Source: Simmondsia chinensis
Lineage: Eukaryota; Streptophyta; Magnoliopsida; Caryophyllales; Simmondsiaceae
Reading direction: 5' to 3'
Assembly: GCA_018398585.1 (NCBI GenBank)
Contig: JAGTTD010000014.1
Coordinates: forward strand, 20,273,387 to 20,337,386
DNA: 64,000 nucleotides
Shown: positions 12,824-24,675 of the stretch, piece after piece
Numbering within the stretch: position 1 is the stretch's first letter
Layout of the letters: each line of letters begins with the position of its first letter
Made by a program: the position numbers and the translations under genes
Notes under the pieces: generated by a model
Databases searched by the model: none
Told to the model about the DNA's origin: nothing
What the model saw: the letters and a program-made list of their open reading frames with translations, nothing else

Positions 12824-15800
12824 GTTCACTTGCAATTGCTAAATAGGAAAAATAGTATGCCCAAATCATTGAGAATATGACGTAGAACTAATTGTTTGTC
12901 CTACTTGTCTTTTGCCGACATTTGCTTTGCGTCCTATTCCAAGCAGAACACAAATAGAACAAAGCATAAATCGTAATTTGTCTTTTGCTAAAACAATTGA
13001 ATATGAAATCAAACTAACAACAATTTTGAATATAAAAAATCTATTTTTTAAATAATAAAATATGTAATGATATACATTACATATTTATGTTGGGTTTATT
13101 TACGTAAAATGCATTTTGTGGGTTATTTACGAAATATATTCTTGTACGTAGCCCGTTGTGTCGATTTAGTCCTTTTGCTTTTAACTGTATCAATTTATTT
13201 CTTGTATACGTTAATAACATATTTTTTTAATTATTTGATCACATTAGATTGTTTGGCCCGTTTTGAACCCAAATGCACACAACCCAATGCAAACTATCCT
13301 AACTATTCTCATTTGCGGCTGGATCATTCAAAAAACTTTTACTAACCTGACATTAATTTTACTGTAGGATCATTAATAAAAGAGGCTACTTTTAAATAAT
13401 TTAATTTAATGAATTTTGCCCTACTTTAAATTAATATCCAGGTAGTGACAAAGTTTATAACAGTTAGGTGACGAATGAGCTTCCGAGTACAAAGCTGATG
13501 CAATGAAAAGCTTGAGATTAATTTATGAGGATCAACATGGAATCTTGTATAATGGACATGACGAGTGTCAATTACCCCCATGACTTCAAATTAATTAATG
13601 TTATTTAACAGTTACTTTTGTGTTTCAATATGCACCTGTATGCTATACCAAACTTTGGTGAATGTTTCTCAAAATACAACCAACTTTGATGGAAAAAATA
13701 TTGAAATAACATATAACTATAATAATTAGTTTTATGTCATGTTCTCAATATTGAGAATATTTAATTGAGGAAATATTTAGTTCACTTGCAATTGCTCTAT
13801 AGGTAAAACAATGCGACCAAATCATTGTGAATATGACACAAAATTGATTGTTTGTCCTATTTGCATTACCCAACCTTGGTTTTACATCATATTTCAACAA
13901 AAACACGAATAGAAATGGCAAAGATGGTAATTTTTCTTTTGTTAAAACATTTGAATATGACATAAAACGAACTACGATTTTAAATATCTAAAATAATTTT
14001 TTTTTTGAAAACCAAAAAAATGTTATAATATATATTGTATGTTTAAATTTGAGTTAAGTATGCAAAATACTTTTGGACAAAAATTTGGTGAATGTTTCTC
14101 AAAATACAACCAACTTTCATCAAAAAAAAAAAATACTGATAAGACTTATGACAATAATAATTAGTATTACATCATATTGTCAATATTGGGAACATTTAAT
14201 TCAGCAAGCATTTAGTTTTCTGGCAATTACGAAACAGGAAAAACAGTCTGACCAAGTCATTAAAAATATGACCTAAGAAATAATTGTTTGTCCGATTTGT
14301 CTTTCACTATATCGATTTTCCTTCATATTCCAACCAAAACACAAATAGCAAAATGCAAAGATGGTAATTTGCATTTCTCTACTAAATTTGATGTATGAAA
14401 TAAAGCTAATTACAATTTTGATTATATAAAATCTTTTTTTTTTTCTTTGAAACCTAAATATATATAGTGATATATGCTGTATATTTAACTTAGGGCTATT
14501 TATGTAAAATTCTTTTTGATCATTATATATATGGGTTGTTTCCGAAAAATATTATTGTTCGTAGCCCGATGTGTCGATTTGGTCCCTTTCTTTTAGCTGT
14601 ATCAATTTGGTTCATGTACAAGTTCATAACATATTTTTTATTTATTTAATAATATTTGATGCACAACCCAATCCAAACTCACTTCAGCCTAATTATACTC
14701 TTTAATGCCCAGATCGTTCAGAAAACATTCACCACCTTGACATTAATTTTATTGTAGTATGATGAGTAAAAGAGGCTACATATAAATTACTTTAGCTTAA
14801 TTAATTTCATCATACTGTAAATTAACGCCAAGGGAGTGACAAATTTTTTAACGATTGGGTAACAAGTGAGCTTGCGAGTACAAAGCTAATACAATAAAAA
14901 GCTTGTGGTTAATAATTGGGGAAGGGAACATCTTGGAATCTTGTAATTGGACCTGCTCCGCGTTAGTTACTCCTATGGCTTTAAATTTATGGCTAATCTC
15001 TCTTAGTTACTCTAATGTTTCTATACAAATACAGGTAGCATATACCAAAATTTGCTTCATTTTTCTTAATGGACAACTAACTTCCATCAAAAAATACTGA
15101 TATGATAGAAGACAGTAATAATTAATTTTACGTCATATTCTCAAGATTGAGAATATTTAATTGAGAAAACATTTAGTTCATGTGCAATTGCTAAATAGGA
15201 AAAATAGTTTGACCATGTCATTGAGAATATGATGCAAAACTAAATGTTTGTGCTCTTTTTCTTTCATTACATGGGTTTCCCGTCATATTCCAAGCAAAGC
15301 ACAAATAGCAAAAAGCAAAATATAGTAATTAGCATTTGGCTAAAATATTTGAATGTGACACAAAACTAACTACAATTTTTAATATATAAAATCTATTTTT
15401 GGTTGAAAACTAAATATATGTTATAACATAAGCTGAATATTTTAATTAGTGTTATTTACTTAACCTACTTTTTGACAATTATAAGGGTTATTTTCGAAAA
15501 TATTCTAGTACCTAGCATTATATTTCGATTTAGTCTTTTTACTTATAATTGTATGAATTTAGTTCTTGCATAAGCTAATAACATATTTTGGGGTACAACC
15601 CAACACAAACTTACTTTAGCCTAATTAAACTCATTCAAGGCAGGATCGTGCAAGAAACTTTCACCACATTGACATTAACTTCATTGTAGGATCTTGAGTA
15701 AAAAAGGCTACCTATAAATTACTTTAGCTTAACTGAATTCATCCTATAGTTAACTAACGTCCAGGTAGTGACAAATATTTTAATGGTTGGGTCACGAGTG

Positions 15801-16165
15801 ATCTTGCGAGTACAAAGTTGATACCATAAAATGCCCTTTATTAATTTGTGATGATCAACTTGGAATCTTGTATAGTGGATGTGATAAGTGTTAATTACTC
15901 CTGTGGCTTCAAATGTGTCACTAATCTCACTTAGGTACTTTAATGTCTCAATATATGTACTTGGATCCTACACCAAAATTTGGTAAATTTTCACAAAACA
16001 CACCCAACTTTTACCAAAAATACTGATATGACAAAAGATATCAATAATGATTTTTACTTTATACTACATTTAATTCACTTGCTCTTGGTAAATGGAAAAA
16101 CAGTATGACTAAGTCATTGAGAATATGACACAGAACTAATTGTTTGTCCTACTTGTCTTTTGCAA
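12822..16165. repeat. Complex tandem array, block 3
   Basis: Array after the LINE. Landmarks recur at about 13466, 14857 and 15789 (spacings ~1391 and ~932), with the ~430-bp internal duplication at 13651 and 14081. The first part is nearly identical to block 2 from 3432 at a constant offset of about 9.39-9.41 kb. The block is broken at 16165, inside the unit motif CTTGTCTTTTGCGACATTGG, by a LINE fragment. Confidence 0.8.
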
Positions 16166-16855
16166 CAATGTAATCTGAGCCTCGCCAATCAACTTAGGAA
16201 GGACCCCCTTCAACCTGTTTGCAAGGACCTTAGTAATGCACTTATAGATCACATTGCAACAGGATATGGGGCGAAAATCACCAAAGGTGGAAGGAGTCTC
16301 TACTTTGGGAACGAGGCAAATCCGAGTAGTGTTCAGGGCCTCCAACATGCGCCCTAAGACAAAAAAAAGGACTGAACAGCCCAGATGATAGAACCACCAA
16401 CAATCTCCCATGCCCGGGAGGTGTAACCATCAGGCCCAGGGGCCCTATCATCACCTATAGAGAAGAGGGCATCGCGAACCTCCACAGCGAAAATCGAAGA
16501 GAATAGTGAAGCCTGGTCCTCAAAGATACGAGCCTAAAAAAGTTCTGAAATGTCTTCCGTCAGTGGACCACTAGGCTCGGTCAACAAATCCCGAAAAAAG
16601 GAGACCCCAGCGCTCGAAATCTGCTGTGAATCATAAGTCCTCACACCATCAGGGCCGATAATAGATGAGATCCGGTTCCAGGCCTGCTGGCGAAGAACGG
16701 ATCGATGGAAAAACCGGGTGCTCTGATCTCCGAGCGAGAGCCACTGAATGCAAGATTTCTAGCGGTAAAAGGCCTCCTCATCTCGGCAAAGGTGAGAGTA
16801 CTCACGAAACAGACGACGCTCCTCTAAACGAAGGGAAGGACACTCAAGGGAAAAA
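16166..16855 (-). pseudogene. LINE reverse-transcriptase fragment
   Basis: Truncated L1-type ORF2 on the minus strand. Reading 16850 to 16166 there is a RDEEAFYR-like linker motif, a weak GPDGYTS, and TRICLVPKVETPSTFGDFRP followed by ISCCNVIYKCITKVLANRLK. Stops interrupt it, and it ends before the catalytic FADD box. The same family, including the GATGAGGAGGC linker word, is seen on the plus strand at 59600-60537. It lies directly against array DNA. Confidence 0.8.
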
Positions 16856-19452
16856 AAAAATAGAAAAGTGTATGTTAAAATTTTGGTTTTTTTTTTTTTT
16901 TCCTCATTAACTGAAAGACATGCAATTGAGTTTAAAGATGTGCAAATATCATATATTCTCATTATATATATAATAAAATATTTGATTTTAAATAATAAAT
17001 AATCAAAATTTAGATACATAAATAATTGTTTCTGTATTCTTGTGTCTTTCAAAAGAACTCAATTATAAGTGATGCCATAAATATGCTAAATTATACATAC
17101 CCCACATTATCCTCACTTATCTTGGAGCCACCAGACTCGCGAGCTTGGCAGCGGTGCTTCAAAATCTTAGGGAAAACTACACGAATCATCGTTTCGTAAT
17201 CACAAATTGGAACACCAATTATGTGAATGAGACTATTACAAATTCATAGTCAAACATAAAAAATCAATTATAAATAAGATGATAGAAGATAGATGAAAGG
17301 GAGCGAATGAAGAGATAATTAAATGTGATATGTTTGAATTTAAACATAGTAGGGAGAGAAAGAGAGATTAATTATTTTCTGTTTTCCAAAATCATTAAAA
17401 TCTAATTGAATCATCCACCTAAACAACTATCATAAAAAATTACTCCATATCACATAGGTAGTTACCCTGCTTCCCACCTAATATTTGCAAAAATTCCTAC
17501 TGAATTGGTAGTTTTTCTACCCTAAAATTTTTGAAAAATTATTGGAGTTAATTTTTTTCCTTTTTTCTTTTAAAAAATACATAACAACTGCCGATTTTTT
17601 TTTTAAATTAGTGAATTCTATGGTTCATAACTTCTAAGGAGAAGATGAAACTTCAAAATAATAGTATAGCCAGATTTGTCTTTTTACTAATCAAGACTCT
17701 TATAAAGTCTCTATTTAACAACTCTAGTGAGCAAATCTTTTATTCACACCCAATAAATTTCTTGATTATAAAGGATTAAATTTAGATAATAAAAATATAG
17801 GATTTATTATGCATTATTATGTGCACTATAGATGTAGAAATAAATGCTACCTTGACACATTATAGTTTGAGATTGGGATAGAAATAGAGAGAAGATCACC
17901 AGCTACTTATAACAACACCTTTCTTCGAGTCCGGCAATGGTGCCTTGCAAGAGAAAATGTGGCTGAGTTAATTTAAAATATGGGTACTTGGTAAACTACA
18001 CATAAACATATGAGTCAATGAAGCTAATAATATAATATATAATATAATTTCTAATTTGTAAATAAGTTTAGTTAATTAATGTTATACTTCATAGGAAAAT
18101 ACATTTGGAACACCATTAACAGATTTAAAACCCTTTTCCAGAGAGAATAAATTTTTTTGTTTGTACCGAATTTTGTCTTCCTGATATATAACGTCCTCCA
18201 CTGCTCCACGATTATGACAATGAACACCCTATCATTAAGATTAAGCAATGAAAAAGTGGAAAGAGAGTTTTGAGTGAGAGAGAGATAAACAGAGATTAGG
18301 AAGAAATAAATGATAATAATGGGTAGTTATTGAATCCACGATTTTATTTTCCTATATAAACATAAAAATAATTAAAAGAGGAAAAAAGGGAAAGTGGGAG
18401 GGGAGAGGTATATACTCATAACCAATTTTTTCTTTGTTTCTTTTTTCTTTTTAAAAGTTTGGCCCTACAATTTTAGGATTTGTTATTTGAAGCCTTTTTA
18501 GAGAAGAAGGAACTTCTCCTTAAAATGATAGATAGATTGATTTAGTTTGGTCTAATTCTAATATTCCACTAATATATTACATATTTAATGTGTAATTTTA
18601 TTAATTGTATTTAAAATTATTATTTAACTATATCTGTGGAATGAAGATAAATTGAGAATGACGATAAATAGAAGTAATATAGTTACTGAGTAATTAACAA
18701 AATAGATAATACACCTTCATATTGTTTTATCAAATTCTATAAAAATGTATGTGTCAAATCAAAATTTTTTTTTGAGATTTTGAAAAGATTTGGGGAGGGG
18801 AAAAACTTCCAAGAGATAGATTGTATATTTTTGAATGAATTAAATTTATTTAATACATTTTTTTTTCTTTTTAAAGTTTGAAATGAAAAGTAAAGACCCT
18901 ATTTGGACTATTAAAAGATACTTTTTTTATAAAAATAGTTTTTCTCTAGATAATTGTTTTTATCCTTTGGACAGTGCACCTTTTCTAGAAGGTTTTATTT
19001 ATTTATTGATAAATATCATTACATTTATCTAAAGTCATTTTTTTGGACAAGTTTCTCTAAAGTAATGAATGAATATAATTTAAAAAAATAATTTACTAAT
19101 TTTCATTCGTAGATTTCTTTTATAAATTTGTAGATAAATATTTTCTAAATTGATTTTGAGTCTTCTATATTTTTTTTTACCATCTTGCAACCAGTAGCAA
19201 TTTTATAAATAAATTAATTATTTCATAAAATTTCAATAGTTTTAAATTTCTTATTTATTTAGATTATACACAACTATCTATTATATTAAGCAGGAGTTCT
19301 CACCCCTACTTAACTTATTCTACAATCTTAAAATGCAAGATTTTACACATTAAGATAAAAAAAATCACCTAAAACTTAAATCCCACAACTGCCACATGCC
19401 CCACCTCCTATTCAACTTCCTCAATCCATTATCCCAAAATAAGTGGAAACTA
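16856..19452. other. AT-rich stretch without a recognisable gene
   Basis: About 2.6 kb of AT-rich sequence with short GA-rich patches (17285-17370, 18255-18300, 18375-18410) and poly(T) tracts. Open frames here are short and show no protein motif. Near 19280 the words CTATTATATTAAGCAGGAG resemble the 5' ends of some plant Helitrons, but I could not pair them with an end. Confidence 0.6.
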
Positions 19453-19473
19453 TGAAAGCATAATACTTATATA

Positions 19474-20371
19474 CTAGTGCTATCTCGTGCGATGCATGCA
19501 GGGTGTTTACAATTTGGAAAAGAAATGAAATGTTACGTCCACATGTCTCATTGTTTTAAATTAAAATTATCACTTCTAACTGCTAACTTATTGGAATTCT
19601 CTTTCAATTTTGAAACTAATTTTTTAAAAATGTCATGCTAAATTAGCCTAAAGTTTGTTGACTCACAACCTTCTACGCACTATAGAGCTGGCAAAATGTG
19701 TCCTGACCCATTTGACCCTCCACCCAACCCGACCCTAACCTGTAAAATTTATAATTTATTGTGACCCGAACCCAAAAATGAATCGACCTGAATGTGATCC
19801 GATCCGACCTGAAGCAAAACCTGAATTAACCTGACTCATGATGATCTGAGACCCGAACCAGACCCATCCTATATCCTGAAATGACCCAAATAGAAATCTA
19901 ATTTACCATAGAGTCAAAATAAATGCAGATTATAGTCACTGCGTTTGTAGTTTTAGTTATAAATTTCAAGATTGAATAAATATATTATACAAATAACCTA
20001 ATTGGTCGACCTAAAATCCAACCTGACTCAAGGATATCCGACTTGAAGTTGACCCGACCCGAGGTTAACCCGACCTGATGTCAGCCCAACTCGAGACTGG
20101 CCTATCTTGAGGTCGACCAGAACTCGAGGATCAATCAACCCAGGTTTGACTCAACCCGTATTTGACTTGACCCGAGACAGACCCGATGTGGCATTAGCCC
20201 GACCCGACTCAACTCCAGGTCTATACGCACATGTTCAAAAAAAATGCAAGTCTCCAACTTAAATGCAAGGGTGAATTTAGTAATAAGGAAATCATGGCCT
20301 ATAATGCTTGAAATTGGAGTTTGGAGGTTTTTGAGAGAAGTGGGGACTTTGCAATAATGTATAAAGATAGA
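19474..20371 (-). mobile_element. Helitron-like element inside the copia LTR
   Basis: Comparison of the two copia LTRs places an 898-bp insertion exactly between A (19473) and T (20372). On the minus strand it begins TC and ends CTAG, the rolling-circle Helitron signature, with no target duplication. A short hairpin (CGTGC-GAT-GCATG, one G:T pair) lies about 10 nt inside the CTAG end. It is non-autonomous: no Rep/helicase coding is visible, and most of it is the CCCGACCC-rich tract. Confidence 0.65.
19681..20222. repeat. CCCGACCC-rich degenerate repeat within the Helitron-like element
   Basis: Two blocks (19681-19890 and about 20030-20222) of imperfect GACCCGACCC and CAACCCGACC words, separated by AT-rich DNA. 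The opening GAGCTGGCAAAATGTG matches that at 2889. It was probably carried inside the Helitron-like insertion or is nested within it. Confidence 0.55.
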
Positions 20372-20431
20372 TTTGAATAAATAAAGATGAGTACAAGAGT
20401 GCCTATTTATAGGCAAGATAGCTAGTACAAG

Positions 20432-21022
20432 TAGGGATGGCAATGGGGCGGGTAAAACCCATTACGCGTGGGTATCAGCCCCTTTTGGGGCGGGTATGGG
20501 TATAAATGATGCAGGTAATGGGTACGGGTAGGGTACACATTTCAATACCCGTCACGGGTATGGGGCGGGTACGGGTATAGGATTGTACCCGTCCCGCCCC
20601 ATCCCCGACCCGCATCGGACCCGCATGTTTGCCCCCCGCTCTTCCCCATACTTGTATATCCTCGTTGTGTTATTTTATATAAAAAAAATTTCTCAGGCAA
20701 TTTATAATTATGAAGTCATGGTTATTATTGAAGGAAAAAAGAAAAAAATTTTATGTGTAATAAGTTGGACAATGGATAGGTAACAAGGTGGGTACGAGGA
20801 GCGGGTACGGGATGGGTACGGGGTGGGTAATGGGTACCCGTTGGGTACCCGCGGGTAATGGGGCAAGTAATGGGTATGGGTTTGTACCCGCCGGAGCGGG
20901 TACGGGTACCCACTTCATACCCATGGCGGGTAATAGGGCGGGTACGAGGATAGAATTTGTGTGACGGGTACGGATATGGAGGAGGCGCCCCCCGTACCCG
21001 CCCCGCCCCATTGCCATCCCTA
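20432..21022. mobile_element. Non-autonomous hAT-type DNA transposon
   Basis: A 591-bp element with a perfect terminal inverted repeat starting TAGGGATGGCAATGGGGCGG, flanked by a perfect 8-bp target-site duplication AGTACAAG (20424-20431 and 21023-21030). Subterminal regions are packed with GGGTACGGG/GGCGGGTA words on both strands. It has no transposase gene. It sits inside the copia 3' LTR, so it is younger than the copia insertion. Confidence 0.92.
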
Positions 21023-21125
21023 AGTACAAGGCATCTAGAATATTCCTACAATACAAGGCATCTAAAATATCACATTCCTCTCGTTTACATAAATTGTGAG
21101 ATCATCTGAAATATTCTTCTAATAG

Positions 21126-21146
21126 GCCCCCTCAATCTGAGCGGGG
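21126..21146 (-). other. Copia polypurine tract
   Basis: On the minus strand the run CCCCGCTCAGATTGAGGGGG directly precedes the 3' LTR, the position expected for the plus-strand primer of an LTR retrotransposon. Confidence 0.65.
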
Positions 21147-21315
21147 TGGAAGAACACATAGATTGGCCATGTGTTGAAGAAAGCGATAAGCTACTAGACC
21201 TTTGGTGAGGATTTCAACGATCTATTTGGTTGTCGTGGTGTAGAGGACCTGAAGATCACCTTTGAGAAGCTTCTCATGGACATAGTGGAATTCAACGTCA
21301 ACATGTATGGTTCTT

Positions 21316-22652
21316 TCATTGGAAACTGGATTCGCGACCAAGTAATGCTGAGATGTTGTCACAGTAGACGATGATGGGACTAGGGTGGCGAAGGCCAAGG
21401 TCCCTCATCAGGTATCGGACCCAGTCACTTTTAGCTACGGCTTGTGCAACAGCCCTGTATTTAGGCTCGGTGGTGGATTTAGAAACTGTAGCTTGCTTCT
21501 TTGCCTGCCAAGGGATGAGATTGGGTCTAAGGTACGCAGCGTATCCTGTTGTGGAGCAGCGGGTGTCGGGACAGCCACCCCAATCAACATCAGTAAACAC
21601 AATAACAATGGGGGAGGAGACGGGTACAATCGATAGCCATAATCCGGGGTAGACTTGAGGTATCATAGGATGTGCTTGAATCCTTGCCAATGATGAGAGC
21701 GGGGAGCATGCATGAATTGAGACACAAGGTTGACAATGTAGCAGATGTTAGGACGTGTCATGATGAGATATTGGAGGGCCCCAACGGTACTCCTATACTC
21801 GGTAGGGTCATCCAGAGGATCCCCTTCACTCAAGGAGAGATGTGCTCAGGAGGGTAATGGAGTTTTTATGGGTTTGGCTTCATGGAGATTGTGTTTGGTG
21901 TGCAGGTCCACAATATATTTGTGTTCGAAGAGAAAAAGGCCATGGGTGTGGCGCTTGGCTTCAATGCCAAGAAAGAAATACAAGGGTCCTAGGTCTTTCA
22001 TTACAAACTGTTTGGAAAGGGAGGCAATCAAGAGCATTAGTTGAGAGTTATCAGTACCAGTGAGGATGATGTCATCCACATATTGGAGAAGGCACATGAG
22101 GTGGGTCTTTGTTTTGTGAATGAAAAGGGAGGGATTGGCCCAATAGCAGATGAAACCAAGACTAAGTAGAAAGGCACTGAACCATTGGAACCATGCTCGA
22201 GGTGCTTATTTGAGTCCATATAACACTTTCTTAAGGCGGCATACATGATTAGGGTATTTGGGATGTATGAAACCTTGTGATTGCCTCATATAGACTTCTT
22301 CCTGTAAATGACCACTTAGTAATGCATTTTTGACATCCAACTATTGTAAGGGCTAATTGTATGTAATTGCCAATGTTAATAGAAAACGTATGGTAGAGAG
22401 TTTGACAACTAGGCTAAAGGTCTCTTCGTAGTCAAGGCCTTCACGTTGGTGAAACCTCTGAGCTACAAGTCGAGCCTTGAACCACTCAATAGAGTCATCC
22501 GCCTTATATTTAACTTTGTATTTCCTTGTGCATCCTATAGGGTTTTTAGTTGGGTCATGGGGAAGAGTTCCCAAGTGTTGTTGAGTATTAGAGCACTGAA
22601 TTCATCCACCATGGCTTATTGTCATTGCGGGTTTTTCGCAGCCTGTGAGTAG
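21316..22652 (-). pseudogene. Copia reverse transcriptase and RNase H pseudogene
   Basis: C-terminal part of the copia polyprotein. RT starts near 22600 (NTWELFPHDP-like start, then KYKVKYKADDSIEWFKARLV and EGLDYEETFS). The catalytic box YVDDIILTG is intact at about 22080. RNase H follows at 21690-21316 with DWGGCPDTRCSTTGYAAYL, KSTTEPKYRAVA and YCDNISALL, where the usual STEAEYRA is changed to TTEPKYRA. At least three frame changes break the gene. Confidence 0.85.
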
Positions 22653-23203
22653 CTTGTGGGTTCCTGAACTACAATAATGGACGAGAGGGATAGGGGATAC
22701 TTAATCTTACATATACCTACCTTGAGTCTAGTTTGCATAGAGTGATTATTAACAGTGGGCACCAAGGGGACGTCGGGTGAGGGCGAGGACGGTTGGGGAG
22801 TTGTTCTGGGGGCAGCCAGTGCAGCCGATGCTCTGGCAGTAGCGGTGACTGCGCTATGTGCAGGTGTGATCGGGGGGACACGGGAGTACCTAGCCATGGG
22901 TCAGGGTCAGGGTCAGGGTTGGGTCGGGGGCAGGACATGGGCAGGGGTTCGATCACGGGCTCGGGGCCGAGATCAGGCAGTGGGTCTGGGGGGATGGGAC
23001 AGGGGCAGGGGGTGAGGCCCAGCCTCGGTGCAGTGAGGGAAGACCGCCAGTGGCCGGACCTGACATCGGGGGCGACATGGGTAACAAGTTTGTTAAGAAG
23101 GGCGGTTTTGAGCTTCAAATGTATATGTTTTGGACATTTCTCTCCCTCGGAGGAGACCTCGGCCATAAGGGGTAAGGACTATGTGGCACCATGCATAGGC
23201 ATT

Positions 23204-23235
<32 letters not shown>

Positions 23236-24516
23236 AGTGGTGAGTTTAGTATAAGGAAAACAAAATTCATCAAAAACTACATGCCAACTTATGTATATTC
23301 GATTAGTTTTAAGGTGAAGACACCTGTATCCCCTTGTATTGGGCCTCATACCCAAGAAAATTGCATTGTAAAGAGCGTGGAGCAAGTTTACGAGGGGCAC
23401 GGGATGTGAGGTTTGTGTAACACGCACAGCTAAAAATGCAAAAACGGTTATAATCAAGATTGGAGTTAAACAGTTTTTGAAAAGGTGAAGCATTGGAAAG
23501 AGTTGAAGTCGGGAGACGGTTTATAATAAAACAAGCAATGTAGAAGGCATCATCTCAAAATTCAAAGGGTAGTTTTAAGCAAATTAAAAGCGTTCCTGCC
23601 ATTTAAGATAAATGTCGATGCTTGCGCTCTGCCACTCCGTTTTGTTATGGAGTATCAGGACTTGATAAGCGGAAGTGAATTCCAGCCTCCCGACATAGGG
23701 CATTCATGCGTCGGTGGTCGTATTCACCTCCCCATCCCTTTGAAATATTTTTATTTTTAAATTAAATTGGTTTTCCTCGAGAGTTTTAAACGAAGCAAAA
23801 AAATTCGAAAACATCATATTGGCGCTGCATCCGATAGAGCCATGTGAATCATGAAAAATCATCACTGACAAAACTTAGTATTGGTATGCGGATTTTGAAA
23901 AAATAGGTGGTTGCCATACATCCGAATGTATTAGTTGGAGTGGCATAGTTGTAGTATAATGAACATGATCAAAGGGTAGTTTCTTGGACTTTCCCAAACA
24001 ACAAGAATAACATTTACTTGGAAAATTTGGAAGCGGAAACAGTGTTTATTACATAATAATTCCAGTACTGAACTTCCTAAGGGACCTAGTCTATGATGCT
24101 ACAGTTCTCCAGTTTTGACACAAGCGACAAGTCCGACATCATGCGGTGAGAAACTATATAGTGGATTGTTACCGGGAACTTGAAGAAGCGGCAACCCCGT
24201 AGCCTTGTCCTTGACACAAAAGAGGTTAGAGTCAAATTCAACTGTACAGTTATTTTCTTGGCACAGTTTCTTGATTGATAAAAGATTATGTGTGAGTTTA
24301 GGGACAAGCATGACATTTGACAGTTTTAGTGGTTTATTACGCGTGGGTATAGATGTGCTTCCAATATGTGTGACAGGTAACAATGCGCCATTAGAATAAG
24401 GACACTTTTATGACCAGGTTAAGGGCGAAGAATATTGAGGATACCTGCACTTGGCACCATATGGTTGGAAGCATCAAGAGCAGGGTACCAGTTGTAGTCG
24501 TGCAGTTCTCCAATAG
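22590..24516 (-). pseudogene. Copia protease-integrase-linker, second copy (B)
   Basis: Second of two tandem copies of this region. It begins with a mutated protease site near 24490 (DASNHMVPSAGIL where copy A has GATNHMTPNVGIL). The GAG-pre-integrase segment follows (24383-24099: SNVMLVPKLTHNLLSIKKLC), then a heavily frameshifted integrase (about 23500-24080), then a Pro-rich linker (about 22690-23250) and the start of RT. It aligns with copy A at an offset of about 2.11-2.13 kb. Confidence 0.8.
23207..23235. repeat. 29-bp poly(G) tract
   Basis: Uninterrupted G29 on the plus strand (C29 in the sense of the copia linker, reading as poly-proline). Copy A of the duplicated segment has only GGGGGG at the matching place (about 25340), so the run expanded after the duplication. 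Confidence 0.95.
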
Positions 24517-24672
24517 TCCTACCCCTCTCTAATATCATGAGTATTGTAACAATTAAACTCGAAACAACATCAGACTACCCCGCCTAGCATGAACAATTTA
24601 ATATGTTACTACTCACCCACTAATTATTACGGTTCATTGATGGTACTTACCCATGCCCCCCTACACAAATAA
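24517..24672 (+). pseudogene. Inverted copia gag fragment at the duplication junction
   Basis: About 155 bp matching the copia gag region at 27430-27575 but in reverse orientation: TAGTCCTACCCCTCTCTAAT here is the complement of the word near 27555. It lies exactly between the RT start of copy A and the protease start of copy B, so it marks the junction of the rearrangement. Confidence 0.8.
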
Positions 24673-24675
24673 CAC

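Larger units (their letters stand above)
19453..21125 (-). repeat. Copia 3' LTR, split by two insertions
   Basis: The LTR begins TGAAAGCATAATACTTATAT at 19453, matches the right LTR to 19473, resumes at 20372 (TTTGAATAAATAAAG), is interrupted again at 20432-21022 and ends at about 21125. Without the insertions it is close to the 176 bp of the right LTR. The terminal TG on the minus strand has mutated to TA in both copies. Confidence 0.8.

Noticed and set aside
1..16165. CRISPR array or other short-spaced direct repeats
   Set aside because: Units are hundreds of bases long and diverged, with no constant short repeat; the organism is a plant.
22755..23254. Gly/Ser-rich plus-strand frames in the copia linker
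   Set aside because: Antisense of the Pro-rich linker between integrase and RT on the minus strand.
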